Part shown: positions 47,401-60,400 of the stretch, piece by piece
Position numbering within the stretch: position 1 is the stretch's first letter
Layout of the letters: the number at the start of each line of letters is the position of its first letter
Assembly: GCA_028023455.1 (NCBI GenBank)
Contig: JAQFVV010012416.1
Coordinates: forward strand, 9,059,967 to 9,123,966
Reading direction: 5' to 3'
From: Epiperipatus broadwayi
Taxonomy: Eukaryota; Onychophora; Udeonychophora; Euonychophora; Peripatidae
Length of the DNA: 64,000 nt
Translations under genes and position numbers: made by a program
Notes under the pieces: model-generated
Seen by the model: only the letters and a program-made list of their open reading frames with translations
What the model was told of the DNA's origin: nothing
Databases searched by the model: none

Positions 47401-48318
47401 AATAGAGAAGTGTTTTAATAAGAATAAAAAAGTTTTGAAAATTTTTTTAAAGAATGAAGCTTTATTCGTAATCTTACAAAAAACACTATGTTCTCAACTT
47501 TTTATTTAAACATCAGGGAAAACATCTTGTAAATCAATTTAAATCTTCTACAACATAAAATTAAAATATAAATTTATTGTGTATTATTGTATTCTCATGT
47601 ATTTTCCTTATCTGTTAAAAGTTAGACTTAGTATCATTTTTAAAAAAACACCCTCTATGAAAAACTGACTGGTTCTACTGGGAATTCGAATGAAAATATT
47701 CTAGACATCTTTCTTACCATTAACATATTCTACTGGTGAAAATTGTGTGAAAAAAAGTGTGATACCAAATTTCTGGATTTGCAATTACTGGCAGACTAAA
47801 TCCACGCCTTTGCAATAATTTCCTATCCTTTCATAGATTCCTCCATCACAAGACAATTTGTTTCAGAAAAATTTGTATATTATTAAATGTTTCAGATTTA
47901 CCATTATTCACGACAAAATTTCATTATTTAAAACACATCTCAAATCAAAAACCATTCTTTCTGCGTGCTTAATTAAAAATTCCTTTAAACAATCGAAGAA
48001 TTATATCATTAAAAAATGGATTGCTTATAAGATTCCAAACAAATTTATTTTCCCAGTCACAACAGCAACTCAGCAAGATTTGAGTCTTAAATGTTACAGA
48101 AAACTCATCAACAGATTTGGACTATCCAAAATGACTGTAATCATCTGTTTCAAAAATATAATTCAAACAACCACTATATGCAATAGTAGTCAGTCATACA
48201 CCATGAACACATAGATAATGATTGTCAAATCTACAAATATAACAAAAGAACTTAAGCATAATTTAAAGCCACTAGTGAATCTATCTTTTGATTGGAATCT
48301 CTACAAATTCCTTTGTAA

Positions 48319-48509
48319 TTGTATTTTATATTGGACTATTTCCATCATCTAATATGAGTATTGAATGTCTTTAGAAAAATGTAACTTTATTTAAATATTC
48401 CAAATACATTCAACTGTTAGTATTTGGAATATTTAAATAAAGTTAAATTTTTCTAAAGACATTCAACACTCATAGTAGATAATGGAAATAGTCCAATATA
48501 AAAATACAA
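48319..48509. repeat. Long inverted repeat, arms about 90 bp
   Basis: Left 48319-48407 and right 48420-48509 pair with few mismatches around a 12-nt centre (ATTCAACTGTTA). Shared pieces include TATTGGACTATTTCCATCAT and TTTATTTAAATATTCCAAAT. No coding content. Confidence 0.9.
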
Positions 48510-49014
48510 ATAAAACACCATCATCACAAACCTTCAGGAATTCCTTTGTAGTGTTTGTTAATAATTGGCTGTCTAAAAAAAAATTCAAATACTAAATAAA
48601 TAAACTGAAATGTACTTATCTTGGAAGATGAAAGTAACTTAAAAATAATGTTCACCATGTCATGCAAAATGTTCAAATAAACTGCAGTTGTGAAACATGT
48701 ATGCAGGTCAGTGATTGAATAAAGAAAATACCATGACATGACTTTCCAAATCATGATAATTTTACCACATCAAATAATGCAGCCTTGATGGTAAGTAACT
48801 TTTAATGATCAGCAAGCATAATTTTTTTCAGTAGTTGAAAAAAGCATAATGATTTAAGTGATTAGAGTTAATCTATCATCCAGATACTGTATTTATAACA
48901 CCACCACTTTTGTATTCGTATTGAAAATCAATGGCTTTAAAAGGTCAGCTTAGTTATATTTCACTTGAGAAGTTTTCAATGGATTGGTATAATAAACAGG
49001 GAAGTTAAACCAGC

Positions 49015-49125
49015 AAGCATCACATGATCACATCTCCAATACTAGCACATAATTGTTTATAAACAAAGCACTACTATATGGAGTTTTGCTTTGCTTTGTT
49101 TATAAGCAGGGAAGTGTTTGTATAG
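49015..49125. repeat. Foldback family short copy
   Basis: ATCACATGATCACATCTCCA, ATAATTGTTTATAAACAAAG, CACTACTATATGGAGTTTTG, CTTTGTTTATAAGCAG. The termini match the 13.2-kb copy; the centre is deleted. Confidence 0.75.
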
Positions 49126-49144
49126 GTATCAATCTCTGCAGTGA

Positions 49145-49395
49145 TTTATCCTGCTATGGTTTAATTGTTGTTATCTGTATGCAACTCTTTGCAATGTCCA
49201 TCAATCCTCAATAATCACTGATGATGTTAATTCTAATAAGTTTCTTATCACTTCGACCCTTTTACACATGTTTATCCTGCTATTGTTTAATTGTTATTGT
49301 CTGTAAGCAATCCTTTGCAATGTCCATCAATCCTCAATAATCACTGATGATGCTAGTTCTAATAAGTTTCTTATCACTTCGACCCTTTTACACAT
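49145..49395. repeat. Tandem duplication, 126-bp period
   Basis: Two adjacent copies (49145-49270 and 49271-49395) share TTTATCCTGCTAT, TTTGCAATGTCCATCAATCC, TCAATAATCACTGATGATG and TTTCTTATCACTTCGACCCT with a handful of substitutions. No coding signal. Confidence 0.93.
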
Positions 49396-51039
49396 AAAAT
49401 ATTTCTTCACAATATTTAAACCATGTGTTAATTATTGCTATTATATTTTCATTACAAAAACTTTAACACTCATTCAAGTCTATCATTTCTCTACACCTAA
49501 CCTATAATCTCTTACTTAGCATTTAATCAACTCTTCCCTGCCCTTCTATAATATTCTGTCTCCCATTACAATTATACAGATATTTTTGTATTCATTTTGT
49601 GGTATACATAATTTCTACTTCTTTATTATCATAGTCATTAATTGGGATGTATATCACAATAACACTAAATTTATTGGAACTGTCAGTTACCTATGGTTAA
49701 AAATAAAAATTAAATGATTCATTTTTCTGAAGATCATTAGATGTTAGAGCATGACAGGTTCATCTTTAATTCAGCGATTTTTTGCTCTCAAATCTATCAT
49801 TCTATCATTAAACCACAGTTTTTATAAGAATGCAACTTATAAAAGATGACGTTTATTCATATACACAAAATACACCTAGACCACTGACTACTGCTACTTC
49901 CAGAATAACATATATCTTTTCAATTTTCCTGGAAAATCTTCCATCTTGAATCACAAGAATCAGACAATATCTAGTGTTAACTTTTCATCTAAGACAATAA
50001 ATTTAATATTTTTTTCAGGCTTATTTATGGTCATACTATTCTATAAATCTAATCTGATAATATTCTATACTTCTAGAGGATTTAAAAAGGCAGTTACAAG
50101 TGGTTTAATATGCTTAATCGTAAAATACATTCTTGCAATGAAATAGTTTTCATTTTTGCTTTCTTCAGGAACCTCACATTATTATGTTAATAAAATTTAA
50201 TAGGTAGAACAATACAGTAAAATTGTGCCTATTTTTATATATTAATGTTATATGCAAATTACACTTTTATATAAAAATGAATACATTTTAATATGCATGT
50301 ATTTAAATTCCTACACATAGTATAAAACATTCTCAAATAGTTTATTTCATAATAAAAATATTAATCTACTTCATGAAAAAAAACAACAACTTCTATCTAG
50401 ATTAGTCAATTGCTGAATGATGATGATTTCAGTGATTTATTTAATTGTTTGACTGGCTGACTAAAAATAGATAAATATCAACTTACTAGCTAATAATATA
50501 TTGTCTATATAGATTGAACATGGACAGACTGAAAAAAAATCCAAAACTTGCATGGAAATTTTCAGCTACCTAAACCATTGCTAAATTCCACCCAAATTTA
50601 AGTTCAATGTCATCCTACACAAATTAATATAGTTCATTATAAGAATAAATAAAATTACATTAGTTTTAGAAATTGGTTATACATTTGCACAAAAAAATAT
50701 TCTAAAACACCAAACTCGTAAGCATTAGACCAGTTATTTCAGCCCAGATAAAAATTAATAAATTAGTACCTAGAACATTAATGCTCCAATAAGTCTGGCT
50801 TCTTAGATACCAATAATGTCTGTACACAACTTTGCTCTATCATTTATCCTACAGAGCATGTCAAGGTTAATGCAAGCAAGCACATAAATCAATAATTCAT
50901 AGGCATTCTTTCCCTCCCATCCCAACAGCCAAAAAAAAAAAACCGCCACTAACAGATAAATAAAAAATTTCATATGATCCTGGCTTACACAACAGTTTTC
51001 AAAAGTTAAGTTCAACTCCAGTTCTGCTACCTATTGTAA

Positions 51040-51190
51040 ACCTGACTAATTAATAGATGCTATATGTAGTGCTTATTAAATCCCTGTCTAGTGCTGCCCT
51101 ATTCATATTTCCAAACTTTTTTTGGTTTAAGGTTTTGTCAGTGATACATTTTTGAACCTAGATCCCAATGAATGAATAAAGGTGGCTGTA
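51040..51190. repeat. Foldback family fragment, diverged
   Basis: TTATTAAATCCCTGTCTAGT, GCTGCCCTATTCATATTTCC, GTCAGTGATACATTTTTGAA, CCTAGATCCCAATGAATGAA, AAAGGTGGCTG; a degraded left arm and centre. Confidence 0.6.
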
Positions 51191-51343
51191 CCTAGATAAA
51201 AAGTGCATTGTGGCTTATAATAGCAGGCAGATTTGGAATGGAATAAATGATTAGCTCTTGAAAAATTAAAAAATATATAGAATTTTAGTTTATGCAGAAG
51301 ACTGATAATTTGGGATAAATAAACAGAATAAATTAATAAAATA

Positions 51344-51395
51344 GCCTACGGTCATAGTACGTTGAACACACCGGTTCTTGTCTGATCACCGCAGT
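51344..51395 (+). pseudogene. Retroposed 5' fragment of 5S rRNA with 15-bp TSD
   Basis: GCCTACGGTCATAGTACGTT, GAACACACCGGTTCTTGTCT, GATCACCGCAGT corresponds to the first ~52 nt of animal 5S rRNA (GTCTACGGCCATA..ACGTTGAA.ACACCGGTTCTCGTC.GATCACCGAAGT) with about six changes. It begins exactly at the mature 5' end and stops before the internal promoter boxes. The 15-bp sequence TAAATTAATAAAATA flanks it on both sides (51329-51343, 51396-51410), as expected for insertion by LINE machinery. It is too short to be a working 5S gene. Confidence 0.85.
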
Positions 51396-51763
51396 TAAAT
51401 TAATAAAATAATCATAATTATTATTGGGGGGAAAAATTTATTATTAAAGTTGTTTTTTTTAATGAATATTAAATTCCATTTTCAATCTTTTCATACATTA
51501 TATATAATTTTGTAAAAAAAAAAAAGGCTTTTTTTCTCAGTAATAGTTAATAATTGTTTTCTTTATTTATTAAAGAAAAACAATAAAATGTCTGCAGTTT
51601 TCAAAACATCATAAAATTTAAACCAACACTATCCAATTAGTTTTAAGAATTATACATTACTCTAACATTTGATGGACGTTATATATCAGCTTTACAATGA
51701 ATATGAACAAGTTTGGTTGAAAAGAAACGCTGATAATCAAGAATTTAATCAAACATGCCAAAA

Positions 51764-51905
51764 CTATTTTAACATCTTATATCTCTATCCTGAAAATCAT
51801 TTAATATATATATTCAATTAAATGTCTCTTAGCTATTTTAACCTCATACAACTCTATCTTGCAAATCATTTAATATATATATCTATTCAATTAAATGTCT
51901 CTTTT
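51764..51905. repeat. Tandem duplication, 69-bp period
   Basis: CTATTTTAAC.TC.TA, CTCTATC.TG, AAATCATTTAATATATATAT and TTCAATTAAATGTCTCTT occur twice in succession. Confidence 0.85.
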
Positions 51906-52481
51906 TCTATTTAAAAAAGTGCATATTCTATATTTAATTTACTTAATTTATTTTATTATTAAAATTATATTTGCTAATTGTTTCTTCTGATATTTTTAAT
52001 TAACAGAATAACATATGAATAAATACTTTCTGTGTTTCTGTCATTAATAAACAAATCAAGTGAAAACAAATTTTATATAGAAAGATTCCAATATCATGGA
52101 TAAATAAAAATAACTGTTTCTTTTCATAGAATTATAAGACGTCCTTAACAAAATTAAAACTTTAAATAATAAATTATTGGGTTACTTTATTCCAATTTCC
52201 TCTTTTCATTATATATAAATCCCAACTTATTAAGTACCAATATATATAAAAATTAATACTAAATAAAATCAATCTACAAATATATAATTATCAATAAATA
52301 TGAACATATAAAAGTTACGTTTTCATTGCTTGAAATTATCTCAATAATAATCTAAAAAGCAGGTATTGCAATTACATATGGTTATAAATAGAAAATAATT
52401 CTTTCTTCTAATAGTAACGCCACAATATTTGTTTCCGTAATAAATATTGAATTTTTAATAACTATTTTAAAAACATCTTAC

Positions 52482-52593
52482 CTGGTTCAACCTCTTCTGG
52501 TAAACGTTTGGTTTCAGCCTTCAAGGTTTCCATTTCATACTGCATGGAATTATCTCCACCTCCTCGCGCAACAGCTGAGATCGGAGAGACACC
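52482..52593 (-). CDS. MADD: MADD exon D (linker)
   Basis: Acceptor TTTGATAG and donor GTAAGA, 112 nt, phase 0 to phase 1. It encodes GVSPISAVARGGGDNSMQYE and then METLKAETKRLPEEVEP plus the first base of a Gly or Asp codon. The GVSP start matches the vertebrate MADD linker, and the rest is a divergent, acidic, probably disordered segment. It ends 8.5 kb before the candidate alternative exon and 21.8 kb before the 33-nt microexon. Confidence 0.9.
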
Positions 52594-55500
52594 CTATCAA
52601 ATAAATTATTAATCGAATAATATTTACTTTCACACATCTTCTTTTGAAAAATGTTTTCACATATTTTTTTTAAAAAAATAACTTAGAGAATAATAATATT
52701 GCAATTATGTTTCTGTTAAAAAAATTATTCTATTTTTAAATTGAGTAGAATGTTAATTAGCAAAACTAATAAGAATTAAAGATGGTTCAAGAGATTCAAA
52801 TACTTCAGGTAATAAAACATACAATGAGATTATCCAATTAATAAAAAATAAAGTATGATTATACGTGGTTATTGTAGAGAAGTATTGCAAGAAATAAGTG
52901 ATTTGATCAATAATTTAAAAGTAACAATCAATTTTTTTTATATAAAACAAGATTCTAATACTACATTTTAAAGTAATAAAAAATTAATGTATTAAGTGAC
53001 AAAAGTAGCACTCTAGCATAGCAACCAGAGTATTCTATAAGAAATCGTAAATTTGTGTAGGTGGAGGATAACTAATCTCTGAATAATCAATTCTTTATTG
53101 TACTTTTATAACAATCATTTTATTTTATTAGTAGTACAAGATGTAGATGTCATTTTGGGGAGATTGCATGTTTGGTTTTTGAAACTGGAATAAAGATCAC
53201 CCATCTCAATGCGGGTCATACTTTCTTTCTTTCATGATCAGTCTCTTCAAACATTAAATCAATTATCTAATCCATTAGATTATCTCTTAACATGAACAAA
53301 ACCAGACAGTCAAGATCTAATTTGATCAGTCATTCACTTGCTTGTTTTCTTCACTGTCCATCCATTATGTTTGCATCATAATTTAAAAGCATCAATTCTT
53401 TTACTTTGGTTTTCAACTTTCACATATATGCAAAGCTACAGGAAATGCTATAGTTCTAACAATTCTGATCTAAAACACTAAACATCACATGAGCACCATT
53501 TCTTATGCTTGCTCATAACTGTTATTAAAACAGGCAAAACTCTCCATACAGTAGTGTCACTCAGTGCAAGCCAGAAGGTTTGTGCATAAAATCCCTATCT
53601 AGTGCCTACTCATGCAATATCTCCTGATTAGTTTCTAGCTTGTGTCTTTTGTCAGTGAGGAGCCTTGGATCTGAGAGCACTGCATCTAGATCTTAGGGTT
53701 GTATTAGATCCTAAGATCTAGGTGCAGTGCTGTCAGATCCAAGGCTCCTTACTGACAAAAGCCACAAGCTAGAAACAAGTCTGGGGATATAGGATGGGTA
53801 GGCACTAGATAGGGATTTGATGCACAAGCCTTCTGGCATTCATTGATTACTCTGGCATGCACTGAGTGGCATTACTGTATGGAGAGTTTTGCCTGTTTTA
53901 ATTCCTCATAATAACAATAAAATATTCTGCTACCTTCCCTTTTTTAAGAACATTCCGTAACTTATCATAAAATGCAGTTAAACTTCTTTCTGGAATTTCC
54001 TGGATTTTGCATTTAGAATTTTGGTGACATTCCCAGGGCTTTTCAATTATCTATTATATATCAACAATGAAACGACTAATTTCTCAACTATTTTTAAAAC
54101 CACTATCTCATATTTCTGGCAATTTTCTTTCAGTAAAGGTTGTATTCTAAGCTGATAAATTTTCAGCATGATCTTGTTGGATGTGGTAAAAAAATTTATA
54201 AAACAACAGTTTAGAAATTTGATCAAGATCCTTTCTTGGTTTGTGAATATAAATAGACTTCTTGATTAATTGAAATAATTTGGGTACTTATTAATTTTTC
54301 TTCAGTTTATTTTTAAATTTTTGATAGAAAACAATAAATGTCAGAGCCATATTTTTTTAAAAAATCTGCTAATTTAATTAAGGATTCCTTTTGATGTGCT
54401 CATGTATATACTTTCTGTATATACCTTCCTCTCTATTACATTCATAATATTCAGGCAATAGAAGCAAGTGATATCTACTATACAAAAATACTAGTTAAAA
54501 TCAGATTTTGAATTGAGTTTTAAATAATAAAAAATATAAATACATAAAACAAAAATGTATGAAATATCTAAAGTAATTATTTATGTAATAAGTATGTGAA
54601 GAAGACATTTTTGACTGTGAGGATTAGAAGCAGTTATAAAAAATGTTATAAAATAATAAAATTATTTTTTAATAATACATTGAATTAAATAACTATGTTA
54701 ATTTATAATATTTACTTCCTCTTATAGAATGTGTACTAATTAATAGATACAGAAAATTATGAAGAAAAATTGTGGCTTCCTATCAACGTTCACTATTTAT
54801 TTTCTGAGATCAAAAATCCTTTAATAATCTACTTTTTGTATACATTATGTAAATGATACATTATATAAGTTTGAAGAAATTAAAAAAACTCAATGAATTG
54901 TATTTAGTTACAATAAATTTATTTACAAATCAAGCCACTAATTAAAAGTAATAAGCCTAAAAATATGATGTCACAATCCATTCCTTTTAGTAATAATTGC
55001 AATCAATCAGCATGACGTGACTTGCAATTTGCCCACCTTTTTATATAATAGACACCCAACTAATGCACCTATCAATGCCACACATCCAAATACTTTGCTG
55101 TGCTTATATTCATCACATGTAACAACAAACCTGCAATTGGATTATTAAGTCTTTACTTGATATTTCTAATTGATGTAAAAACATAAAGCAATTTTCTTTA
55201 GAAAGCTACTATTAAACAAAGTGTATCAAAAATGAATAAAATGTAAAAATTATTTATAATTCTCAAGATAGATTATCTGATTTATCCTCAATTCTTATGA
55301 AAAGAAAATAAGAGAAAAATTATACTTTAATAATATAATTAATGTTTTCTGGTTTCAAGGTCAAAAAAGTTACAAAATTCTAAATAACATTTTACTAATA
55401 TCTTTATAATCTCAATATAAATAAAAAATATTTTTTCTTATATCAACTCATTCTTTTTATTATTAAAGCATATATGTTATAAAAATTTATTATATGCACA

Positions 55501-57292
55501 TATGTAGTATCAATATTTTTTTCCTTTTTAACTTCCATGAAGGGTCTATTTAATGCTTCCGAGTTTAAGAGTTTCAATTTAGCTTATTAAAGGGGAATCA
55601 AAAAGCCATTTGCATAAATGCATCTTAATAAATGTCAGAGCTGATCCTGGTTATAAACTATTCATTGACATTTTCATTAAAGCTGGAACTTTTGATTACA
55701 CATATCCTCTGAAAGATAAGTTTTCCAAGCTTGTTTTCATTTTCAATATCTTTACAAATGTTATAACATTACTCCATATCTTTATCGAAGCTCTTTTGAA
55801 TTTCCTATTCGACTGTTTAAAAATACCTTTATTCTTTTTAATTCTGACTTCCCTTTCTTTCTTTATAATTACAATTGTATCATCTCATGTTCATTTTTTG
55901 ATTTCTGGTTATTTCATCTTATCCAAATGTTAAAAATTTGTGATAATTCTATATACAATTAATTTTGTGCATTATTAATTATATTTAAAATCTGATTTTT
56001 GATGTTATTTCAAAATCAGATGATATGTTCTCCAAATTATATCTTTTTCACTGTAACTTGAAGTTTTTATATAATTAATTCATTAATAGTTCCACAATTC
56101 ATTCTAAATAATGTTCTTCTTATTAAAACAAATTTTTCAACACTATATGCTAAGATTATAATTTATTCTAGTGAATTTCACATAGTGATGATTATGCATA
56201 TAGAAAAATTTCAATATATGAAAAACATTATGATTATAAAAATGACATTATTATGTTTAATAATAATCACATCCCACTAATTAGTTTCCAAAAAATATAT
56301 AGTATAAGTACGACTGCATCTTCAAGCATCCAATTTTATTTTGCTATTTGTTTCATCTTATTAAAACTTTTCTCAAACTCAATTCAATTACTTCTTTCAT
56401 TTCTACCCATCAGTTAATCTGGTTCACTGTCAATTACATTTCAAATTGATTTTGATATTAATATTACTAGAAATATGTATGATTTCTAGGCTATATATAG
56501 ATCATTGGACCTCTTTCTGCAAAAACTTAAGAGTATTTTGTCCGATAAATATGTCAAATAGATTCAACAATAAAATCCACATGAGCAAAAAGACAATATT
56601 GAGAGCCTTGTATTCATTATTACGACAACAAACAAAAAAAATTGCTATCAAATATCTTGCATCCATTATTGTAAAAACATGGTACTGTGTCTCATAATCA
56701 CTGACGTTATAAGCTTATTTAACTACCCTACATTTAAATAATGAATCAAAATTTCGTAAAACAACAAAAAGATTACTGATGAAAATAAAGAAATATTGAT
56801 TATATATAAAAGACTTCAGTAAACGAATAGAATTCTTAACTGTTATAAGAATCTAAGTGATGTTATTAAAAGTGTTATATTTTAAATCACATTAATGTAT
56901 TACTGTGAAGTTATTATAATCAAATTGTTCATTGCTCAGGAGATCACATGAAGATTCATGCAAAATTTGAGCATTGTAACTAACAATTGAGTTCGAATCT
57001 ATGAACCTTGATTTCTGAAGCCCATCATTCTATCATTGCTTTAAACCCATGCAAGACATCATGTAGTAAATACCATTTCAATTTAGTAAAAAATAAAATC
57101 TGTGCATAATCAAATGTGGTATAATTATAAATATACAATTTAAAGCATTAATGTTTTATATTTACTTAGTAATTTTTTTTTTTAATGTTATTATATAAAT
57201 TCTAATTCTCAAAAAAAATAAGCAAAAAATTTTTATTTAAATACCATAAAACAATATATACATAATTGCTTTTATATATTTTTTTGTTTTAC
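52594..57292. other. Intron between MADD exons C and D
   Basis: One full-length foldback element (53485-53920). Elsewhere no recognised repeat or gene. Open frames at 55610-55933 and 56446-56697 are hydrophobic, AT-driven and match nothing I know. Confidence 0.6.
53485..53920. mobile_element. Full-length foldback (hairpin) element
   Basis: The most complete family member, about 430 bp. Outer terminus AACATCACATGAGCACCATT and CTTATGCTTGCTCATAACTG, then AACAGGCAAAACTCTCCATA. The left arm runs to about 53695 and the right arm (53700-53905) is its reverse complement, meeting at ATCTTAGGGTTGTATTAGAT. Arms of about 190-200 bp show roughly a tenth mismatch. It has no open frame and looks like a palindromic MITE. 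Confidence 0.9.
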
Positions 57293-57466
57293 CTCTGGTC
57301 TATCCCCAAATATATCTTTGGACCAATAATGTGTATGGACAATCTCAAGAATCTGGAATGCACTTGCCATCCCACCGAGTCCGTAATTAGAATATGTGTG
57401 CTCTAGACCAACAATAGAGGCTTGGAGCATTTTCAGCATACCCTTCCACACTTGTCGGTTTACACA
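57293..57466 (-). CDS. MADD: MADD exon C (GLGGMAS block)
   Basis: Acceptor TTTTTAG and donor GTAAAA, 174 nt, exactly 58 codons, phase 0 at both ends. It encodes [20 protein letters not shown], then [26 protein letters not shown]. The GLGGMAS...LEI.HTHY signature is one of the most conserved parts of MADD outside the DENN domain. It ends D-R-P-E and joins directly to GVSPISAV in the next exon. Vertebrate proteins carry a longer linker at this point. Confidence 0.96.
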
Positions 57467-60400
57467 CTAAAAATAAAATTATTACATTTTAATGCTAAAA
57501 AGCTTTGAATAATTTCTTTATAAAATAAACAAAATATAAAGAACATTCATTATTCATGATTAAGCATAATTTAGTTAATATAAATAAAATATCATTAATA
57601 GGAATGTTGATAATCCAGAAACTTCTATGTTCTGTACAAAATTACAAGAAATTATACAAGCGATCTTAAACATGTCACAACTGACAGAATATTATCTTTG
57701 ATATGACTTATAATTTACTTAAACAATTTTTCTTTTTACATTTTGGAATATGTACATATTAAAAAAAAATACTATTGTGCACAACAGATAAATTAATATG
57801 TAGACATATTTAAAAGTAAAATTGTAGAAAAAAAGTTAAAATAAATATTTTTACATTAAAATGTCTAACTGTAATAAAGTTACTTCTTTATCTTACTCCT
57901 ATTATAGTATTTATATAATGAATAAATTATTCTTCATGTATAAAGCGTGATAAACAGAGTAGCCAAAATTCAATAAACATTAATCATAAAAAACAATTTG
58001 CCAAGCGCTTTCGGTACTGTATACCAAAATCATGGTGACATATTGGAACTGAAAGATTAATATTCCAGTGCATGCTTAGTAGAACACTAGTGTTACGCTG
58101 ATTGATAATGGTTTTAGACTTCACAATAAACCAAGCATCTTTCAACTTCACTAGTGTTCTACTGAGTATGCACTGGAATATTAACCGTTCAGGTTCCAAT
58201 ATATGGCTATGTTTTTTGAATTTTGGCTACTCTGTTTTTCACACTTTATTACGTGAAGAATAATTTTCATTATCTGACACAGTTTTTGTATTATTTATAT
58301 TGAATAAATATTTAATTAAAATATTGACAAGAGTACTCCAAAAGTATAATTAATAAAAAATAAAGAAAAGATTAAATGTATAAATTTAAAAAACGGAAAG
58401 AGAAATACTTAGGAATTTGATCGACATCATAGATAATAGGAATTAGTAATATTAAATAAGTAGAATAGTTGCGTAATTAGAAAGTTTCTTTACAGATTGA
58501 TTAAAAAGTATTGAAGAGCAAATTTGAGAACTGATTAGAGAAAAGATTAAACAACTTAAAATATAAGATCAGGAAAGTGATGTTAATTAAATTCTTGACA
58601 AAGGAATTTAAGTAATGAAAAGAATCAGATAAGGGAAAAAACTGCACACTATATAAACTCAGTATTTCAGCAATGAAGTGCTTTTTTTCTTTGCACGTAA
58701 ATTTTGATGTTCTAGTAACTGGTATCATCTGTAGCAAGTTGTCATGTTCCAGTAAGGTAGTAAACCCAGAGATCGGATCCGAAGATATAGAAACCCGACT
58801 AGTTCTAAAACAGATCTTCCTGATCTTATTTTTGTTTTGTAAGTCTCAAGGGCTATCATGGTTTAATATTAGGAAACTTATAAAACATACTTAGCTGAGT
58901 TTTTGAAAGAGACATGTGATAATGAAGGACTGTAATTTGCGGGAGTAAATTTAAGAGTATTATAAATGTATTTAGAAACTGAGAATATCTGTAGATGAGA
59001 CATATGTATGTATATATAAAGTGTATATAATCAAATTTTTCTATATTTGAAATGTGTAATAAATATAATTTGACTAAGATAACCTTATTATATTATTTGG
59101 GGGTATTTTTCAGTCGAATTGTTAATGAATACCCCACACTTGTAGCGCTATTTAATTCACAATCAATATTGTATATCTTAAAAAAAAAAGAGATTACATC
59201 TAACTGTTATACAAAAGAGTAAAGAAATCATTAAAACATAAAAAAATAACTAAGGACTTCACTCTTTTTGATATTTAAAATGAATGCAATGAATTAATAA
59301 GTGTAGAAACATCTCATAATAAGCTGATCTGCATTTTAAACAAGGAAATGAGTGGGGGTGGGGAATCACTACTATAAAAAAGTAAGTAATTAAGAAATTT
59401 TTACATTATTAAAATTAATGTTACAGTACAATTAATATTTAAATATATTTAATGAAACAGGAAATAAATTTTATTGATTTAATTACTACTGTATAAATAT
59501 AATAAGCAAATATTTTAAACAATTTTGCATTGTTATTAATAAAATAAATTTGTAAATTATATAGAAAGTAATTATATATATACAAACGCACACACACAAA
59601 TTTACCGTAAATAGTAAAATTAATATTTACCGAAAACCTTGAAATTCAGAAAACTCACAAATCCAAAAAAGTGTTGGAACAAAAAATATCAAATTTAAAA
59701 TATGTTATTATCAATTATATTCTGCAATTATACAATTTTTAATAAAAAACATATTTTTAATTTGATAATAATAATTCTAAATGTTTTGATCATCCTCTAT
59801 ATTTGGCTACCAAGTGTTGTTTTGGCTGATGACTTTACAGCTTTTAAGATATGGTCATTTGGCTTGAGAGATACGACTAATGTCTGCTAAGAATCACTGA
59901 ACATCTGAGATGAAAGACCACGTATTTCCTTGAAATGAAATTTGACAACGTGCATCTCTTGATGTGAATATCTCCTATGTTCATTTATTATGTGAATAAT
60001 TATAGAATAATACCAGCTGCAATGATAAAAAAGCATGGAGTTGTCATTAGAAGTTTGTCCTGCTAATTTTCTTTAAAGCTACAAAGAAGAATCAAAAGGT
60101 TACTCTTTACTCCATAGTAAATTTGCTTTTTCAGGATATTATATTACCTTCATTTCTTTTCAGAATGAAGTACAATTGAAACATATCGCGTAATAGTAAA
60201 TGAATACATAATTTAAAAATATTATATAATTTGTTGAATGATTCGACAAATTTATTGTATCTTTGTACATTATATACTTGTCATGCCAGAATGCTAAGCA
60301 ATATACAGTAATATTAGTAAAACAAAGACATAATATATATCTTCTCATATAAGGAAAGAACAGTCCTTAATAGGCACTTGGTGAAGAAGTTTTTGACAAG

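Larger units (their letters stand above)
43965..52481. other. Intron between MADD exon D and the candidate exon
   Basis: Contains tandem duplications (44300, 49145 and 51764), a poly-C run (44463-44473), a SINE-like copy (46035), a long-TIR MITE (46410), a LINE RT fragment (about 47090-47400), a 90-bp palindrome (48319), foldback copies (49015 and 51040) and a retroposed 5S fragment (51344). 44480-46030 has no recognised feature. Confidence 0.65.

Noticed and set aside
47858-48214. 118-codon plus-strand frame downstream of the LINE fragment
   Set aside because: Somewhat like a PLE or LINE tail, but no motif could be fixed; left unannotated.
55610-55933. 107-codon hydrophobic frame
   Set aside because: Phe/Ile-rich, AT-driven, no family recognised, deep inside an intron.
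57984-58199. Independent gene at this frame
   Set aside because: It spans both arms of an inverted PLE remnant, so it is a mobile-element relic.
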